Counted from the first letter of the stretch, positions 17,363 through 27,279 are shown. The stretch: DNA of 64,000 nt from Aerococcus kribbianus (GCF_026805545.1 NZ_JAPRFR010000001.1:62001-126000); one strand, 5' to 3'. The notes: a model not told the origin generated them from the sequence alone. Program-made: numbers and translations.

Positions 17363-17395
17363 AGTTTTTGTCGTTAAGAAAACTATATAAGACCT

Positions 17396-17466
17396 GCGGG
17401 TGTAGTTTAGTGGTAAAACTACAGCCTTCCAAGCTGTTGTCGCGAGTTCGATTCTCGTCACCCGCT
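17396..17466 (+). tRNA. tRNA-Gly (anticodon TCC)
   Basis: A 71-nt cloverleaf: acceptor GCGGGTG/CACCCGC, D arm GTTTAGTGGTAAAAC, anticodon arm CAGCCTTCCAAGCTG with TCC in the loop (codons GGA/GGG), T arm CGAGTTCGATTCTCG, discriminator T. No CCA is encoded. Confidence 0.95.
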
Positions 17467-17477
17467 TATTATGAGAC

Positions 17478-17521
17478 CTAGAAAGGGGTCGGGACGCTAG
17501 TCCTGACTCCTTTCTTTTTTT
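17478..17521 (+). terminator. Terminator after tRNA-Gly
   Basis: GAAAGGGGTCGGGAC pairs with GTCCTGACTCCTTTC around GCTA with few mismatches, followed by TTTTTTT. Confidence 0.85.
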
Positions 17522-17538
17522 CGAAGGAGGATTAAAAC

Positions 17539-18144
17539 ATGGGTAAAATCTATGCTGTGCGTAAGGGCCGAAAAACGGGCTTGTTTCATTCTTGGCCAGA
17601 ATGCCAAAAACAGGTTAGTGCCTTTCCGGGAGCTGAATTTAAATCGTTCAAGAATCGACAAGACGCGCAAACTTATTTAGACCAGGGGCAGACACAAGCG
17701 CCGCAATCGCAAAGCTTAGATCCTAATGTGATGCGGGTTTATGTGGATGGGTCGTTTGATAAGACTTCTCAACGTTATGGTTATGGGGGTGTGGTTCTAT
17801 ATCAAGACCAGGAAAAATATTTCCAAGGGTCAGGCAATTCTGCTGACTTGGCTAAAATGCGCAATGTCGCTGGAGAGATTATGGCTGCCATGCGGGCGGT
17901 AAAGGTCGCCCAGACCATGAATGCCAAAACCCTAGAAATATATTATGACTACGCTGGAATTGCTGCCTGGGCCCAAGGAGATTGGCAGGCCAAGCAAACT
18001 TATACCCAAGATTATCGAGATTATATGCAGGAACAAAGACAGAATTTAAAAATTTCTTTTCATAAGGTGGCTGCCCATACTGGAGACACCTATAATGAGA
18101 AGGCGGATCTATTAGCTAAAGAAGCAGTTGCTAAACAACTCTAA
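17539..18144 (+). CDS. Ribonuclease H with N-terminal viroplasmin-type RNA:DNA-binding domain
   Basis: The protein removes RNA from RNA:DNA hybrids. Residues ~1-50 (KIYAVRKGRKTGLFHSWPEC, then FKSFKNRQDAQTYL) are the caulimovirus-viroplasmin/hybrid-binding domain found at the N-terminus of RNase H1 proteins. Residues ~65-201 carry the RNase H fold with the acidic set VDGSFD, GEIMAAMRA, YYDYAGI and NEKADLLAKEA. All four catalytic acids are present. Ribosome site GAAGGAGG precedes the ATG. It is followed closely by lspA. Confidence 0.92.
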   Translation: MGKIYAVRKGRKTGLFHSWPECQKQVSAFPGAEFKSFKNRQDAQTYLDQGQTQAPQSQSLDPNVMRVYVDGSFDKTSQRYGYGGVVLYQDQEKYFQGSGNSADLAKMRNVAGEIMAAMRAVKVAQTMNAKTLEIYYDYAGIAAWAQGDWQAKQTYTQDYRDYMQEQRQNLKISFHKVAAHTGDTYNEKADLLAKEAVAKQL

Positions 18145-18163
18145 GTGCCTTGGAAAGGATGAC

Positions 18164-18619
18164 ATGATGCTAATCTATTATCTATTAATATTAATTTTGG
18201 TCATATTCGACCAATTGTCTAAATTTTGGGTGGTCAGTAATTTAGACCTACATGTAACCTATCCGATGGTTGATTCTGTCTTATCGTTGTTTTACCTACA
18301 CAATGATGGAGCGGCCTGGGGCATCTTAAGTGGTCAAATGTGGCTGTTTTATTTGATTACCGTGGCTGTCTTAGTGGTTCTTGTTTATCTTTTGCATCAT
18401 GATGGGCGTCAGCATCCTCTAGCAGCTTTGTCTTTTGCCTTAATCATAGCAGGTGCTATTGGTAATTTTATCGATCGCTTACGACTAGGCTATGTGGTTG
18501 ATATGTTTAAATTAGAGTTTATTGATTTTCCTATTTTTAATTTGGCTGATACCTTTCTAACCATTGGTGTCATCTTATTAATCATCTATACTTTGTTTAT
18601 CGCTGAAGACAAGCAATAG
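18164..18619 (+). CDS. lspA: Lipoprotein signal peptidase (signal peptidase II)
   Basis: LspA cuts the signal peptide of diacylglyceryl-modified prolipoproteins in the membrane. The protein has about 152 residues and four hydrophobic helices. It holds the family motifs FDQLSKFWV (~14), NDGAAWGIL (~46), GAIGNFIDRLRLGYVVDM (~104) and FNLADTFLTIGV (~124), with the two catalytic Asp in the last two. The frame could begin at 18128, but GGAAAGGAT lies just before ATG 18164/18167 and the shorter form starts directly with the first helix, so I chose 18164. Confidence 0.95.
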   Translation: MMLIYYLLILILVIFDQLSKFWVVSNLDLHVTYPMVDSVLSLFYLHNDGAAWGILSGQMWLFYLITVAVLVVLVYLLHHDGRQHPLAALSFALIIAGAIGNFIDRLRLGYVVDMFKLEFIDFPIFNLADTFLTIGVILLIIYTLFIAEDKQ

Positions 18620-18630
18620 GGGGTAGCGTG

Positions 18631-19566
18631 ATGAAAACATGGCAAGTGAATTCGACAGGGGAGAATCAGCGTTTGGATCGCTATCTTAGTCAAGAACTTA
18701 GTCAAATTAGTCGTACGCAATTAAAAGATTGGATTAAAGCGGGACATGTCTTAGTTAATGGTCAAGTAGAAAAGGCTTCTTATCGTTTACAAGCGGGGGA
18801 TGCGATTCAAGTCCATCCGCCAGAAATCGAAGCCAAAGTGGTTCCCCCTCAAGCTCAGGCGCTAGCCTTAGATATTGTTTATGAGGATGAAGATCTTATT
18901 GTGGTCAATAAAGGCAAGGATATGGTGGTCCATCCTGGTGGCAAGCATAAAGACGGGACTTTAGTTAATGCGCTATTGGCTCATGTCGAAGAAAATGGTG
19001 AGTCTTTAGCTGCTAGTCCAGAAGTGTATCGGCCAGGCATTATTCATCGGATTGACAAGGATACTACGGGCTTATTGGTGGTTGCAAAATCTGACTTGGC
19101 TTTTGACCACTTGAGTCAACAAGCTTTAAATCATTCCATGGAGCGGATTTATACGGCCTTGGTCTATGGGCAAATTGTGGAAGACCAAGCAAGCATCAAT
19201 GTTCCAATTCGTCGTCACCCTAAAGACCGTTTGCGCTATGAAGGGCATGAAGAGGGGCGACCTGCTGTGACTCATTTTAAAGTGTATACCCGTTTTCAAG
19301 ACTACACTCATGTGGGCTTACGTTTGGAAACAGGCCGAACCCACCAAATTCGAGTTCATATGCAGTATATCGGTCACCCCGTAGTCGATGATCCTCTCTA
19401 TGCTCGGGAACATAAAGACCAATTCTTTACTAAGCAAGGGCAGTTTTTGCACGCTGGGACCTTATCTTTTACTCATCCTAGGACGATGGAACGGTTGACT
19501 TTTACAGTGCCTTTACCTAAGCCTTATCAAGAAATTTTGGCTAATTTGCCGAAAAAACCACTATAA
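18631..19566 (+). CDS. RluA-family 23S rRNA pseudouridine synthase (RluD/YlyB type)
   Basis: The enzyme isomerises uridines to pseudouridine in large-subunit rRNA or tRNA. It has about 311 residues. An N-terminal S4 RNA-binding domain (RLDRYLSQELSQISRTQLKDW) is followed by the catalytic domain with DIVYEDEDLIVVNKGKDMVVHPG (split here by length: ~85-107), the catalytic-Asp motif RPGIIHRIDKDTTGLLVVAK (~131) and ETGRTHQIRVHM (~226). The start is ATG 18631 (or GTG 18628) behind AGGGGGTAG. It follows lspA directly, the standard Firmicutes pair, and ends without an obvious terminator. Confidence 0.93.
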   Translation: MKTWQVNSTGENQRLDRYLSQELSQISRTQLKDWIKAGHVLVNGQVEKASYRLQAGDAIQVHPPEIEAKVVPPQAQALALDIVYEDEDLIVVNKGKDMVVHPGGKHKDGTLVNALLAHVEENGESLAASPEVYRPGIIHRIDKDTTGLLVVAKSDLAFDHLSQQALNHSMERIYTALVYGQIVEDQASINVPIRRHPKDRLRYEGHEEGRPAVTHFKVYTRFQDYTHVGLRLETGRTHQIRVHMQYIGHPVVDDPLYAREHKDQFFTKQGQFLHAGTLSFTHPRTMERLTFTVPLPKPYQEILANLPKKPL

Positions 19567-19570
19567 GTTT

Positions 19571-19599
19571 TTGCAAATTGAGCTAACATCTAGTAGAAT
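19571..19599 (+). promoter_or_regulatory. Promoter of the YneF-family gene
   Basis: TTGCAA (19571-19576) and TAGAAT (19594-19599) are separated by exactly 17 bp, 36 bp before the ATG. Confidence 0.7.
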
Positions 19600-19634
19600 A
19601 GAAAGGTGATAAAAAGAGAGGAGTTATTGTAGAA

Positions 19635-19862
19635 ATGACGACTGGAGCATGGATTTTTGTTGTAGTGATTGCATTACTTGTGGGAATGGTGGCAGGCTTT
19701 TTCATCTCGCGGAAGTATATGGTGAAGTATTTTGAAGAAAACCCACCAATTTCTGAAGAAATGATCCGTACCATGATGGCGCAAATGGGGCAAAAGCCTT
19801 CTGCTAAGCGCGTACGCCAAATTTCACAATCAATGCGTGGCGCAACAAAAAAACGTAAATAA
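19635..19862 (+). CDS. YneF/UPF0154-family small membrane protein
   Basis: A 75-residue protein with one N-terminal membrane helix (WIFVVVIALLVGMVAGFFI) and a basic cytosolic tail, including the family hallmark NPPISEEMIRTMMAQMGQ and a KPSAKRVRQ stretch. The family is widespread in Firmicutes; its biochemical function is not established. It has its own promoter and terminator. Confidence 0.9.
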   Translation: MTTGAWIFVVVIALLVGMVAGFFISRKYMVKYFEENPPISEEMIRTMMAQMGQKPSAKRVRQISQSMRGATKKRK

Positions 19863-19869
19863 TAATGAG

Positions 19870-19896
19870 AGCTGGGACCACGGTCCCAGCTTTATT
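19870..19896 (+). terminator. Terminator after the YneF-family gene
   Basis: AGCTGGGACC pairs with GGTCCCAGCT around ACG, followed by TTATT. Confidence 0.85.
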
Positions 19897-19956
19897 GCTA
19901 AGTAGGCTACTTGCTTTGCACTTAGCTAGGAAGTGATTGCGATTGACTCGCATTCT

Positions 19957-20191
19957 GAGTTGGGGTTCAAAAGCCAGAACAGACTAGCTTTCCCAAAATC
20001 TCTCAGATGGCTGTTTGACATCTTTCATGTTTTGGTCCAAGATTCTGTTCTTAATGACTTTTGTCGCACCCTTTTAGTCGAGTTCACAATTGCAGGGCCG
20101 GTGTCAATTTCTGGATGAGTCATCAAAATGGGTCCGTCATTTTTTGTCTTCTCTATATGGTGCGTCCCTTACTGCGATTGACTCTCATCCT
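19957..20191. repeat. Composite copy of a dispersed intergenic repeat family
   Basis: The first ~112 bp (19957-20068) match, as an inverted copy, 57671-57780. Shared pieces on this strand include CAGAACAGACT, TTTGACATCTTTC, TTTTGGTCCAAG and TTCTTAATGACTTTTGTC. The next ~128 bp (20064-20191) match 27396-27526 in the same orientation: TAGTCGAG, GCAGGGCCGG, ATCAAAATGG, ATTTTTTGTCTT and TGCGATTGACT. The element lies in an otherwise empty gap between YneF and the ABC exporter. An open frame reading into the exporter gene from 20090 is an artefact of it. Confidence 0.8.
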
Positions 20192-20212
20192 TTAAATCTT
20201 AGGAGGTTTGTT

Positions 20213-21982
20213 ATGTTTTCAATTTTCAAAAAATTAGCATGGTTTTTTAAATTAAGATGGAAGTCCTATCTTTTTGGAGTTTTCGCTTTGATTACCTGTG
20301 CTATTTTGACGGCAGCTACGCCGCGAATTGTTGGTAATGTTATTGATCAAATTGCCAATGGCACACTTACGGCTGGCTTATTGTTTAGTCAAATTGCCTT
20401 AATTGTTGTGTTTGGCTTAATTATGTATGTGTTGCGTTTTGGTTGGCGGACTGCGATCTTTGGCAATTCTACCTTGTTGGAATCAATTATGCGTAACCGG
20501 CTTTTTAAACATTTTACTCAAATGGATGCTAATTTTTTCCATAAATATCGAACTGGGGATTTGATGGCCCATGCGACGAATGACTTAGCCGCCTTACGTT
20601 TTGTAGCAGGTGGGGGGATATTAACGCTAACCGATTCAATTTCCATTTCTGCAGTTACCATTTTTTCTATGGTATTTTTGATTGATTGGAAGTTAACCTT
20701 ATTAACTATCTTGCCTTTTCCTTTGTTAATTATTACCTCTCGCGTCCTGGGCAAGAAGATGAATCAATCCTTCCGCTATTCATTGGAAGCTTTTTCTAAG
20801 TTAAATGATCAAGTGCAAGAAAGTATTTCTGGTGTTAAAGTGGTCAAGGCCTTTGGTGAGGAAAAAGACTTCTATCAAGACTACCAAGGCGCTGTTGACC
20901 ATGTCGTAGAGACAAACCAAAAGGTGTATAAGATAGAGGCGGCTTATAGCCCGGTGATTGAAGTAATTATTGGATTGACCTATGTTTTGACTTTATTTGT
21001 GGGAACCTTCTTTGTTCAATCAGGACGGATTTCTATAGGTGATTTGGTGGCTTACTTTTCTTATTTGGCTAATATGACTTGGCCACTCTTGGCAGTGGGT
21101 AATTTGGTTAATACTTTAGAACGTGGGAATGCCTCTTGGGACCGAGTGGAAGCGCTCTTAGATGAAACGTCTCATATTGTAGAGAGTGATAAAACAACTT
21201 CTAAGCCTCTAGCAGGTCAAATTGATTTTGCTGTGGACGAATTTACCTATCCTGATGAAGACCAAGGGACTAATATTCGTAATGTGCATTTTCGCCTAGA
21301 AGATGGTCAAACCTTAGGGATTGCTGGTCGAACAGGTTCGGGTAAGACGACCTTGTTTAAACTCTTGTTGCGAGAATACGATCATTATAAGGGCCATATT
21401 CGTTTTAATGATGAAGATATTAAAAACTTCTCGCTTGATTCCTTGTCCCAAGCTTTTGGCTATGTCCCTCAGGATAACTTTTTATTTTCCGATACTATTA
21501 GAGAAAATATTCGTTTTGCCAATCCTAAATTAAGCCAAGAAGAAGTGGAAGAATATGCTAAATTGGCTGATATTCACGATGATATAATGTCCTTTCCACT
21601 GGGTTACGATACCCAGGTTGGAGAAAAGGGTGTTTCCTTATCAGGAGGGCAAAAGCAACGGATTTCTATTGCTCGCGCTTTGGCTGTTCAACCTGAATAT
21701 CTTATCTTAGACGACTCCTTGTCTGCAGTCGATGCTCAGACAGAGGAACGTATACTTAATAATCTAAAAAGTTATCGCGCCCATAAAACAACCTTGATTG
21801 CGGCTCATCGGCTGTCTTCATTGATGCATGCAGACGAGATATTGGTGATGGATGATGGTCAAGTTATTGAACGTGGCCAGCATCAGCAACTTGTTGCTGC
21901 TGGTGGTTGGTATGCAGAAACTTATAGTAAGCAACAATTACAAGCTAAATTAACAGAGGAGGGTGACCAATGGAAAAAATAG
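20213..21982 (+). CDS. ABC exporter subunit with degenerate ATP site (LmrC/BmrC-like)
   Basis: This is half of a heterodimeric multidrug-type exporter. The 589 residues hold a six-helix transmembrane domain (~1-310) and an ATP-binding domain with Walker A GRTGSGKTT (~378), Q-loop YVPQDN, signature LSGGQKQR (~480) and Walker B YLILDDSLSAVD. The residue after the Walker B Asp is Asp instead of the catalytic Glu, so its own site should hydrolyse poorly, as in TM287 and BmrC. The frame is open further upstream, but AGGAGG at 20201 and ATG 20213 clearly mark the start. It overlaps the partner gene by 13 bp. Confidence 0.92.
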   Translation: MFSIFKKLAWFFKLRWKSYLFGVFALITCAILTAATPRIVGNVIDQIANGTLTAGLLFSQIALIVVFGLIMYVLRFGWRTAIFGNSTLLESIMRNRLFKHFTQMDANFFHKYRTGDLMAHATNDLAALRFVAGGGILTLTDSISISAVTIFSMVFLIDWKLTLLTILPFPLLIITSRVLGKKMNQSFRYSLEAFSKLNDQVQESISGVKVVKAFGEEKDFYQDYQGAVDHVVETNQKVYKIEAAYSPVIEVIIGLTYVLTLFVGTFFVQSGRISIGDLVAYFSYLANMTWPLLAVGNLVNTLERGNASWDRVEALLDETSHIVESDKTTSKPLAGQIDFAVDEFTYPDEDQGTNIRNVHFRLEDGQTLGIAGRTGSGKTTLFKLLLREYDHYKGHIRFNDEDIKNFSLDSLSQAFGYVPQDNFLFSDTIRENIRFANPKLSQEEVEEYAKLADIHDDIMSFPLGYDTQVGEKGVSLSGGQKQRISIARALAVQPEYLILDDSLSAVDAQTEERILNNLKSYRAHKTTLIAAHRLSSLMHADEILVMDDGQVIERGQHQQLVAAGGWYAETYSKQQLQAKLTEEGDQWKK

Positions 21983-23757
21983 CGAATCGTAAAACTTCCT
22001 TCTCTCTCAAAGAACAATGGCAAATTTTTACTGGGTTAATGGTTTTTACTAAACCTTATTTGGGTCAATTTGCTTTGGCCTTTATTGCTATGGCAGGGGT
22101 ATCAGGAATTGCTGCTTACCTGCCTGTGGTCATCCAACAATATATGGACAATTATTTGGCCACACAATCAGTTACAATGACGATTACGATTAAGATGAGT
22201 GTTTTTTACTTTATTTTGACTGTTCTCAAAGCTTTATTGCAATACCTGCAACACTATAGTTTCCGAATGGCTTCTGAGAAAACGGTAGCTGATATTCGTA
22301 ACCGTCTCTACCATCATGTGATTCATCTAGGCATGCGGTATTTTGACCAAGTGCCTAATGGAACAGTTGTGTCGCGGGTGACGAATGATACCGAAACCAT
22401 TAAACAATTTTGGGATGTTTTCCTTAATCTCTTTAATGGGATTTTTAACCTAGTGGCTATTGGTGTAGCTATGTTTGCCTTAGATTGGCAATTAGCCCTA
22501 TCATTTATTGCTTTTTTACCGATTCTTTTGTTGCTTGTTTACACCTATCAAAAATATTCGACTATTATTTATGGTCGAATGCGGGAAGCCTTGAGTCGTT
22601 TGAACGCGCGTTTGAGTGAATCCATCTCGGGAATTGAAATCATCCAATTATTTGGTCAAGAAGATCGGATGATGGCTGAATTTGATGCCGTCAACCAAGA
22701 GTACGTTGTTGCTCGTAAAGCAATGTTTAAAATGGACGCCCTATTATTGATGCCAGCCATTAATCTTATTGAAGCTCTGGCCTTGGCTTTAGTGCTCTAT
22801 TTATTAGGAAAGCAATTCCTACAAGGTATAGCAGTTGATATTGGGGTAATCTATGCCTTTACTTCTTACTCCAAGTCATTCTTCCATCCATTAGGTCAAA
22901 TGATTGATTCCTTATCAATCTTCCAAGATGGTATGGTGTCAGGATCTCGGGTCCAAAAACTTTTAGCCTATAATGAAATGGCGCCCCAATCGCTTGAAGG
23001 CGCTCAAGGACAAATCGAAGAAGGAGCGATTGAAGTAAACAACTTGTCGTTCTCCTACGATGGGGAAAATGAAGTACTCCATGATATCAACTTCCAATTA
23101 CCAGCTGGCCAAACTTTGGCCTTAGTGGGACAGACAGGATCAGGCAAGTCGTCAATTATTAATGTCCTTATGCGTTTCTATGATTTTGATCAAGGACAGG
23201 TAAAAATTGACGGCCAAGATATCAAAGCAATTCCCATGGCAGAAATTAGAGACAAAATGGGCTTAGTCTTACAAGACAGTTTCATGTTTTATGGCGACAT
23301 TGCTGATAACATTGCTCTCCATGGGGACTATGATCCTGCCTATGTCCAAGCTGCAGCTGAATTTGTGAAGGCAGATGATTTCATCAATCATTTGGATGGT
23401 CAATACCATGCCAAGGTCATTGAAGGAGGTGCAGCCTTCTCTACTGGGCAAAAACAATTATTAAGTTTTGCTCGGACCATTGTGAGGGAACCTAAAATTT
23501 TGATTCTAGATGAAGCAACAGCCAATATTGACACCGCTACTGAACAAAAAATCCAAGCTGGTTTGGCTAATATGCGGCGGGGTCGAACGACAATTATTAT
23601 TGCTCATCGTCTGTCTACCATTAAAGATGCTGACCAAATTCTGGTCTTGCGTCATGGTCAAATTATTGAACGCGGCACCCATGATGAATTGATTGCTAAG
23701 GGTGGCACTTACTATGATATGTATCAATTACAAACATTTCAGGAAAGTGAGGTTTAA
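21970..23757 (+). CDS. ABC exporter subunit with catalytic ATP site (LmrD/BmrD-like)
   Basis: The partner half-transporter has 595 residues: a six-helix membrane domain (~20-330) followed by an ATPase domain. Walker A is GQTGSGKSS (~387), the Walker B region ILILDEATANID carries the catalytic Glu, and the H-loop is IIAHRLST. The signature reads FSTGQKQLLSF rather than LSGGQ. The standard signature of the partner therefore pairs with the good Walker site here, leaving one active and one weak composite site. Translation is coupled to the upstream gene (13-bp overlap; GGAGGGTGACC). The substrate is unknown. Confidence 0.92.
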   Translation: MEKIANRKTSFSLKEQWQIFTGLMVFTKPYLGQFALAFIAMAGVSGIAAYLPVVIQQYMDNYLATQSVTMTITIKMSVFYFILTVLKALLQYLQHYSFRMASEKTVADIRNRLYHHVIHLGMRYFDQVPNGTVVSRVTNDTETIKQFWDVFLNLFNGIFNLVAIGVAMFALDWQLALSFIAFLPILLLLVYTYQKYSTIIYGRMREALSRLNARLSESISGIEIIQLFGQEDRMMAEFDAVNQEYVVARKAMFKMDALLLMPAINLIEALALALVLYLLGKQFLQGIAVDIGVIYAFTSYSKSFFHPLGQMIDSLSIFQDGMVSGSRVQKLLAYNEMAPQSLEGAQGQIEEGAIEVNNLSFSYDGENEVLHDINFQLPAGQTLALVGQTGSGKSSIINVLMRFYDFDQGQVKIDGQDIKAIPMAEIRDKMGLVLQDSFMFYGDIADNIALHGDYDPAYVQAAAEFVKADDFINHLDGQYHAKVIEGGAAFSTGQKQLLSFARTIVREPKILILDEATANIDTATEQKIQAGLANMRRGRTTIIIAHRLSTIKDADQILVLRHGQIIERGTHDELIAKGGTYYDMYQLQTFQESEV

Positions 23758-23764
23758 CTAAGAC

Positions 23765-24445
23765 ATGCTTTATAGTTTACTAATTCGTCTCGTTTCTGGC
23801 TTATTACGTTTAGTGAATGGGAAAGGCCACTATGAGTATCATGAAGATTTCGATGCGGAAAAAACTTATATGGTGGTGGCCCCCCACCGGTCTTGGTTTG
23901 ATCCTGTTGCGGTGGCTATCGCTCTCTACCCAAAAAAAGTTGCCTTTGTGGCTAAAGAGGAAGTATTTTCTAATGCCTTATTTTCTTGGTTGTTTAATCA
24001 ATTAGGGGTTATTCCTATCAACCGAGATAAGCCCCAAGCCAAGTCCATCAAAGCAGCTGTCCGGGTCTTAAAGGGAGGAGAGAAACATTTAGGTATCTTT
24101 CCCACAGGGTCTCGCTATTCTGATGAAATCAAGCCAGGTGCAGTGGCCATCGCTAAAATGGCCAAAACCGATATTTTACCAGTGGTTTTCCAAGGCCCCA
24201 TGACTTTAGGGCAAATCTTTAGTCGTAAGCCAGAAAATCGTATCCAGGTTCGAGTAGGGCAGACTATTCCCATGCCGGATGTGAAACGCTTATCTAAAGA
24301 ACAAAGTCAGGCCTTAGAAACTGCTATGAAGGATGCTTTTACTGAAAATGATGCTATTTTAAATCCTGACTATTTTTATGACTTAGATGCAGCGAAACGT
24401 GACCATGATGAGCGCATAGCTAGACGTCAGCAAAAAAAACGTTAA
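23765..24445 (+). CDS. plsC: 1-acyl-sn-glycerol-3-phosphate acyltransferase family protein
   Basis: PlsC-type enzymes add the second acyl chain to lysophosphatidic acid at the membrane. The 226 residues show the catalytic HX4D box HRSWFDP (~40), GVIPINRDKPQA (~82) and the block LGIFPTGSRYSDEIKPG (~115). The usual FPEGTR is FPTGSR here. The N-terminal helix is hydrophobic and the C-terminus very basic (ERIARRQQKKR). It starts 7 bp after the exporter gene, so it shares that transcript. The acyl acceptor cannot be told from sequence. Confidence 0.88.
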   Translation: MLYSLLIRLVSGLLRLVNGKGHYEYHEDFDAEKTYMVVAPHRSWFDPVAVAIALYPKKVAFVAKEEVFSNALFSWLFNQLGVIPINRDKPQAKSIKAAVRVLKGGEKHLGIFPTGSRYSDEIKPGAVAIAKMAKTDILPVVFQGPMTLGQIFSRKPENRIQVRVGQTIPMPDVKRLSKEQSQALETAMKDAFTENDAILNPDYFYDLDAAKRDHDERIARRQQKKR

Positions 24446-24516
24446 AATAATTGCGAGTAAGCAAAATGTAATGATTTTTTTGGCAAAATATTAAAGAAAG
24501 AAGAAAAGGGGACAAG

Positions 24517-27279
24517 ATGTTAGAACTCCAACATATTAATAAGTCATATACTACAGGTGAGTTTACCCAGCATGCCTTGGACGATATCTCACTGGCCTTT
24601 AGAGCAAATGAGTTTGTTTCAATATTAGGCGCCTCCGGATCAGGGAAAACGACCCTCTTAAATATTATTGGTGGTCTTGATCGTTATGATAGTGGAGATC
24701 TTAAGATTGATGGTCGGTCCACCAAGGATTATTCGGACCGTGATTGGGACACTTACCGTAATTATTCGATTGGTTTTGTCTTCCAATCCTATAATTTGAT
24801 TGGCCACCAATCGGTATTAAATAATGTTCTCTTAGCATTGAAATTAGGGGGCTTATCCAAGGATGAGCAAGAAGATAAGGCTATCCAAGCCTTAGAAAAG
24901 GTGGGCTTAAAAGACCATATCCATAAGAAACCTAATCAGTTATCTGGTGGGCAGATGCAGCGGGTAGCCATTGCTCGGGCCTTGGTTAATGATCCTGAAA
25001 TTATCCTAGCTGATGAACCCACAGGAGCTTTGGATTCCAAAACCTCTGTGGCTATAATGGATTTGCTCAAAGAAGTCGCCACAGATCGTTTAGTGATTAT
25101 GGTGACCCATAATCCCGACTTGGCCGAAGAATATTCTAATCGAATTGTGCGTCTGACAGATGGGAAGATTACTTCAGATTCGCGTCCTTATGATATTTCT
25201 GAGGCGCAGCAAAGTGGTCAAGCCCCTGCTAAAAAGGCAGGCATGTCATTTTGGACCGCTATGGCCCTTTCCTTTAATAATCTTTGGGACAAGAAAGCCC
25301 GTACTTTATTAACTGCTTTTGCGGGGTCGATTGGGATTATTGGGATTGCTCTTATCCTAGCACTAGCAAATGGGGTGAGCGACTATATTAGCCAAGTTCA
25401 AGAAGATACTCTAGCATCTTACCCGATAACGATTCGCTCTGAAGAAATGGATTTGGCCAGCCTCTTTGAAATGGGCGAGTCTTTTTCTTCTGAAACTCAA
25501 GCAGCCATGGATGGCGACTTTGATGGTTTGAAATTGAATACCATGCAAATGGAAGCGGAAAATACCTTGACAGAAGGAGCCCAAGCCAATGACTTGACTG
25601 CTTTCAAAGAATTTTTAGAAAATAATGATCGAGCGCAATCCGCTATTGGTAAAAATGGGATTGACTATAAATACAATTTGAAATTCTCAGCCTATACTGA
25701 AGACAGTGAAGGTCAATGGATTAACACCGATGCTGTGGCTGAAGAGCACGACCAGCCAAGCTTTGGTGCCAACTTTTCGTTTTCAGGAGATGAGGATGAA
25801 ACAGGAGAAAATTTCCAAGAAATGTTGACTGATGACAACCATGCGCCTAGTCCACTGATTAAAAATAATTATGATTTAGTGGCTGGTGACTGGCCTAATC
25901 AAGCCAATCAAGTGCTTCTAGTGACCAATCCCGATTATTCTCTGTTCCCTGAAGATGCCTTGTCACTAGGTTTGATTACTCAAGACCAATACGATGATAT
26001 TCAATCAGCGGTTGAAGCAGGAGAGGAGACTATTGAAACCCCATTTACAGATGATCAAGTTTTAAACAAGACCTACCACCTCTTACCGACTGCTTATAAC
26101 TATGAACAAGAAGATAATGATACTTTCACTTTATCTGAGGAAGAACCGAGTAAAGATAAGGTCAAAGACCAAGGCTATGAGATTGAGGTTGTGGGAATTA
26201 TTACCCCAAATAATGAGCAAGCTACTTCTATTTTAAGGGGTCCACTTGTTTATACGGACCAGTTAACCAGTGAACTCGCTGATTTAACCGACCAGAGTCC
26301 AGTAGTCAAAGCGCAAAAAAATAACCCGGAAACTAATGTCTTAACGGGTACACCATTCCAAGCAGAAGGTGATGGGGAAAAGATTTCTCAAGCCCAAGAC
26401 TATTTGAAAAACTTAGCCGATGACGAAAAAGCGATGGCCTTCTTTACTTATGTTGCTGATAATGACCAAAATCAAGCCGGTGCTGACAATGAAGCAGCCA
26501 GCGATGATAGCCAAGCCGCGATGCTAATGGGTGGACAAATACCTAATGTTTCAGCTAATGGGGATCAAGACACTAGCCCGATTGTCGGTTTATTTGATCA
26601 GTGGTTAGCTAATGATGCTAGCGACGAAGACTTCTTACAAGTTTATGATGATGCTTTAGCTGACTTTAATTATAATGATAATTTAGAAACATTTGGTTTG
26701 GTTGACTATGACCATCCAGAAGAAATTAATATTTATACGGATTCCTTTGATCAAAAAGATGAACTCAATCAGTTGATCACTGACTATAATAATGAAGTGG
26801 ATGCTGAACAACAAATTACCTATACCGACTTTGTTGGCTTACTAACTTCATCAGTCGCTTCGATTATTAATGTAATTACCTATGTATTAGTCGGGTTTGT
26901 TTCAGTGTCATTGATTGTTTCGGCTATTATGATTGGAATTATCACCTACATTTCTGTTCAAGAGCGGACCAAGGAAATTGGTGTTTTACGCGCTTTAGGT
27001 GCTAGCAAGAACAATACTACAACCATGTTCATTGCAGAAAACTTACTAATTGGTCTAACATCAGGATTAGTGGGAATTGGCGTGTCGTACGCAATAATTC
27101 TTATCGCCAATTATGTGATCCATAATGTCTTTGACTGGCCAGATGTCTCTGCTTATCTATCATGGCCAGCTATCATGGCATTGATCCTCTTAGCGACTGT
27201 AATTACCGTCTTGGGTGGACTTTACCCAGCACGATCAGCAGCCAAAAAAGATCCAGTCACTGCTCTGCGTACGGAGTAG
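24517..27279 (+). CDS. MacB-like ABC transporter, fused ATPase and FtsX-type permease
   Basis: The N-terminal ~230 residues are a LolD/MacB-type ATPase: Walker [10 protein letters not shown] (~37), [11 protein letters not shown], signature LSGGQMQR (~143), Walker [15 protein letters not shown] helix near 265-290 follows, then a ~500-residue acidic extracytoplasmic domain rich in Asp/Glu/Asn, and three C-terminal helices (~785-910) with the FtsX hallmark [18 protein letters not shown]. This is the large 'antimicrobial peptide/lipoprotein' ABC class; many members act in peptide resistance or envelope stress, but no sensor system is adjacent. GAAAAGGGGAC precedes ATG 24517. Confidence 0.9.
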   Translation: MLELQHINKSYTTGEFTQHALDDISLAFRANEFVSILGASGSGKTTLLNIIGGLDRYDSGDLKIDGRSTKDYSDRDWDTYRNYSIGFVFQSYNLIGHQSVLNNVLLALKLGGLSKDEQEDKAIQALEKVGLKDHIHKKPNQLSGGQMQRVAIARALVNDPEIILADEPTGALDSKTSVAIMDLLKEVATDRLVIMVTHNPDLAEEYSNRIVRLTDGKITSDSRPYDISEAQQSGQAPAKKAGMSFWTAMALSFNNLWDKKARTLLTAFAGSIGIIGIALILALANGVSDYISQVQEDTLASYPITIRSEEMDLASLFEMGESFSSETQAAMDGDFDGLKLNTMQMEAENTLTEGAQANDLTAFKEFLENNDRAQSAIGKNGIDYKYNLKFSAYTEDSEGQWINTDAVAEEHDQPSFGANFSFSGDEDETGENFQEMLTDDNHAPSPLIKNNYDLVAGDWPNQANQVLLVTNPDYSLFPEDALSLGLITQDQYDDIQSAVEAGEETIETPFTDDQVLNKTYHLLPTAYNYEQEDNDTFTLSEEEPSKDKVKDQGYEIEVVGIITPNNEQATSILRGPLVYTDQLTSELADLTDQSPVVKAQKNNPETNVLTGTPFQAEGDGEKISQAQDYLKNLADDEKAMAFFTYVADNDQNQAGADNEAASDDSQAAMLMGGQIPNVSANGDQDTSPIVGLFDQWLANDASDEDFLQVYDDALADFNYNDNLETFGLVDYDHPEEINIYTDSFDQKDELNQLITDYNNEVDAEQQITYTDFVGLLTSSVASIINVITYVLVGFVSVSLIVSAIMIGIITYISVQERTKEIGVLRALGASKNNTTTMFIAENLLIGLTSGLVGIGVSYAIILIANYVIHNVFDWPDVSAYLSWPAIMALILLATVITVLGGLYPARSAAKKDPVTALRTE

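Noticed and set aside
17539-18144. RNase H with viroplasmin domain considered as a retroelement or viral gene
   Set aside because: The viroplasmin-type domain is a normal part of cellular RNase H1 proteins. No reverse transcriptase or repeats are near.
20090-20212. 41-residue upstream extension of the first ABC exporter subunit
   Set aside because: It is translated from the intergenic repeat. AGGAGG and the ATG at 20213 mark the start.
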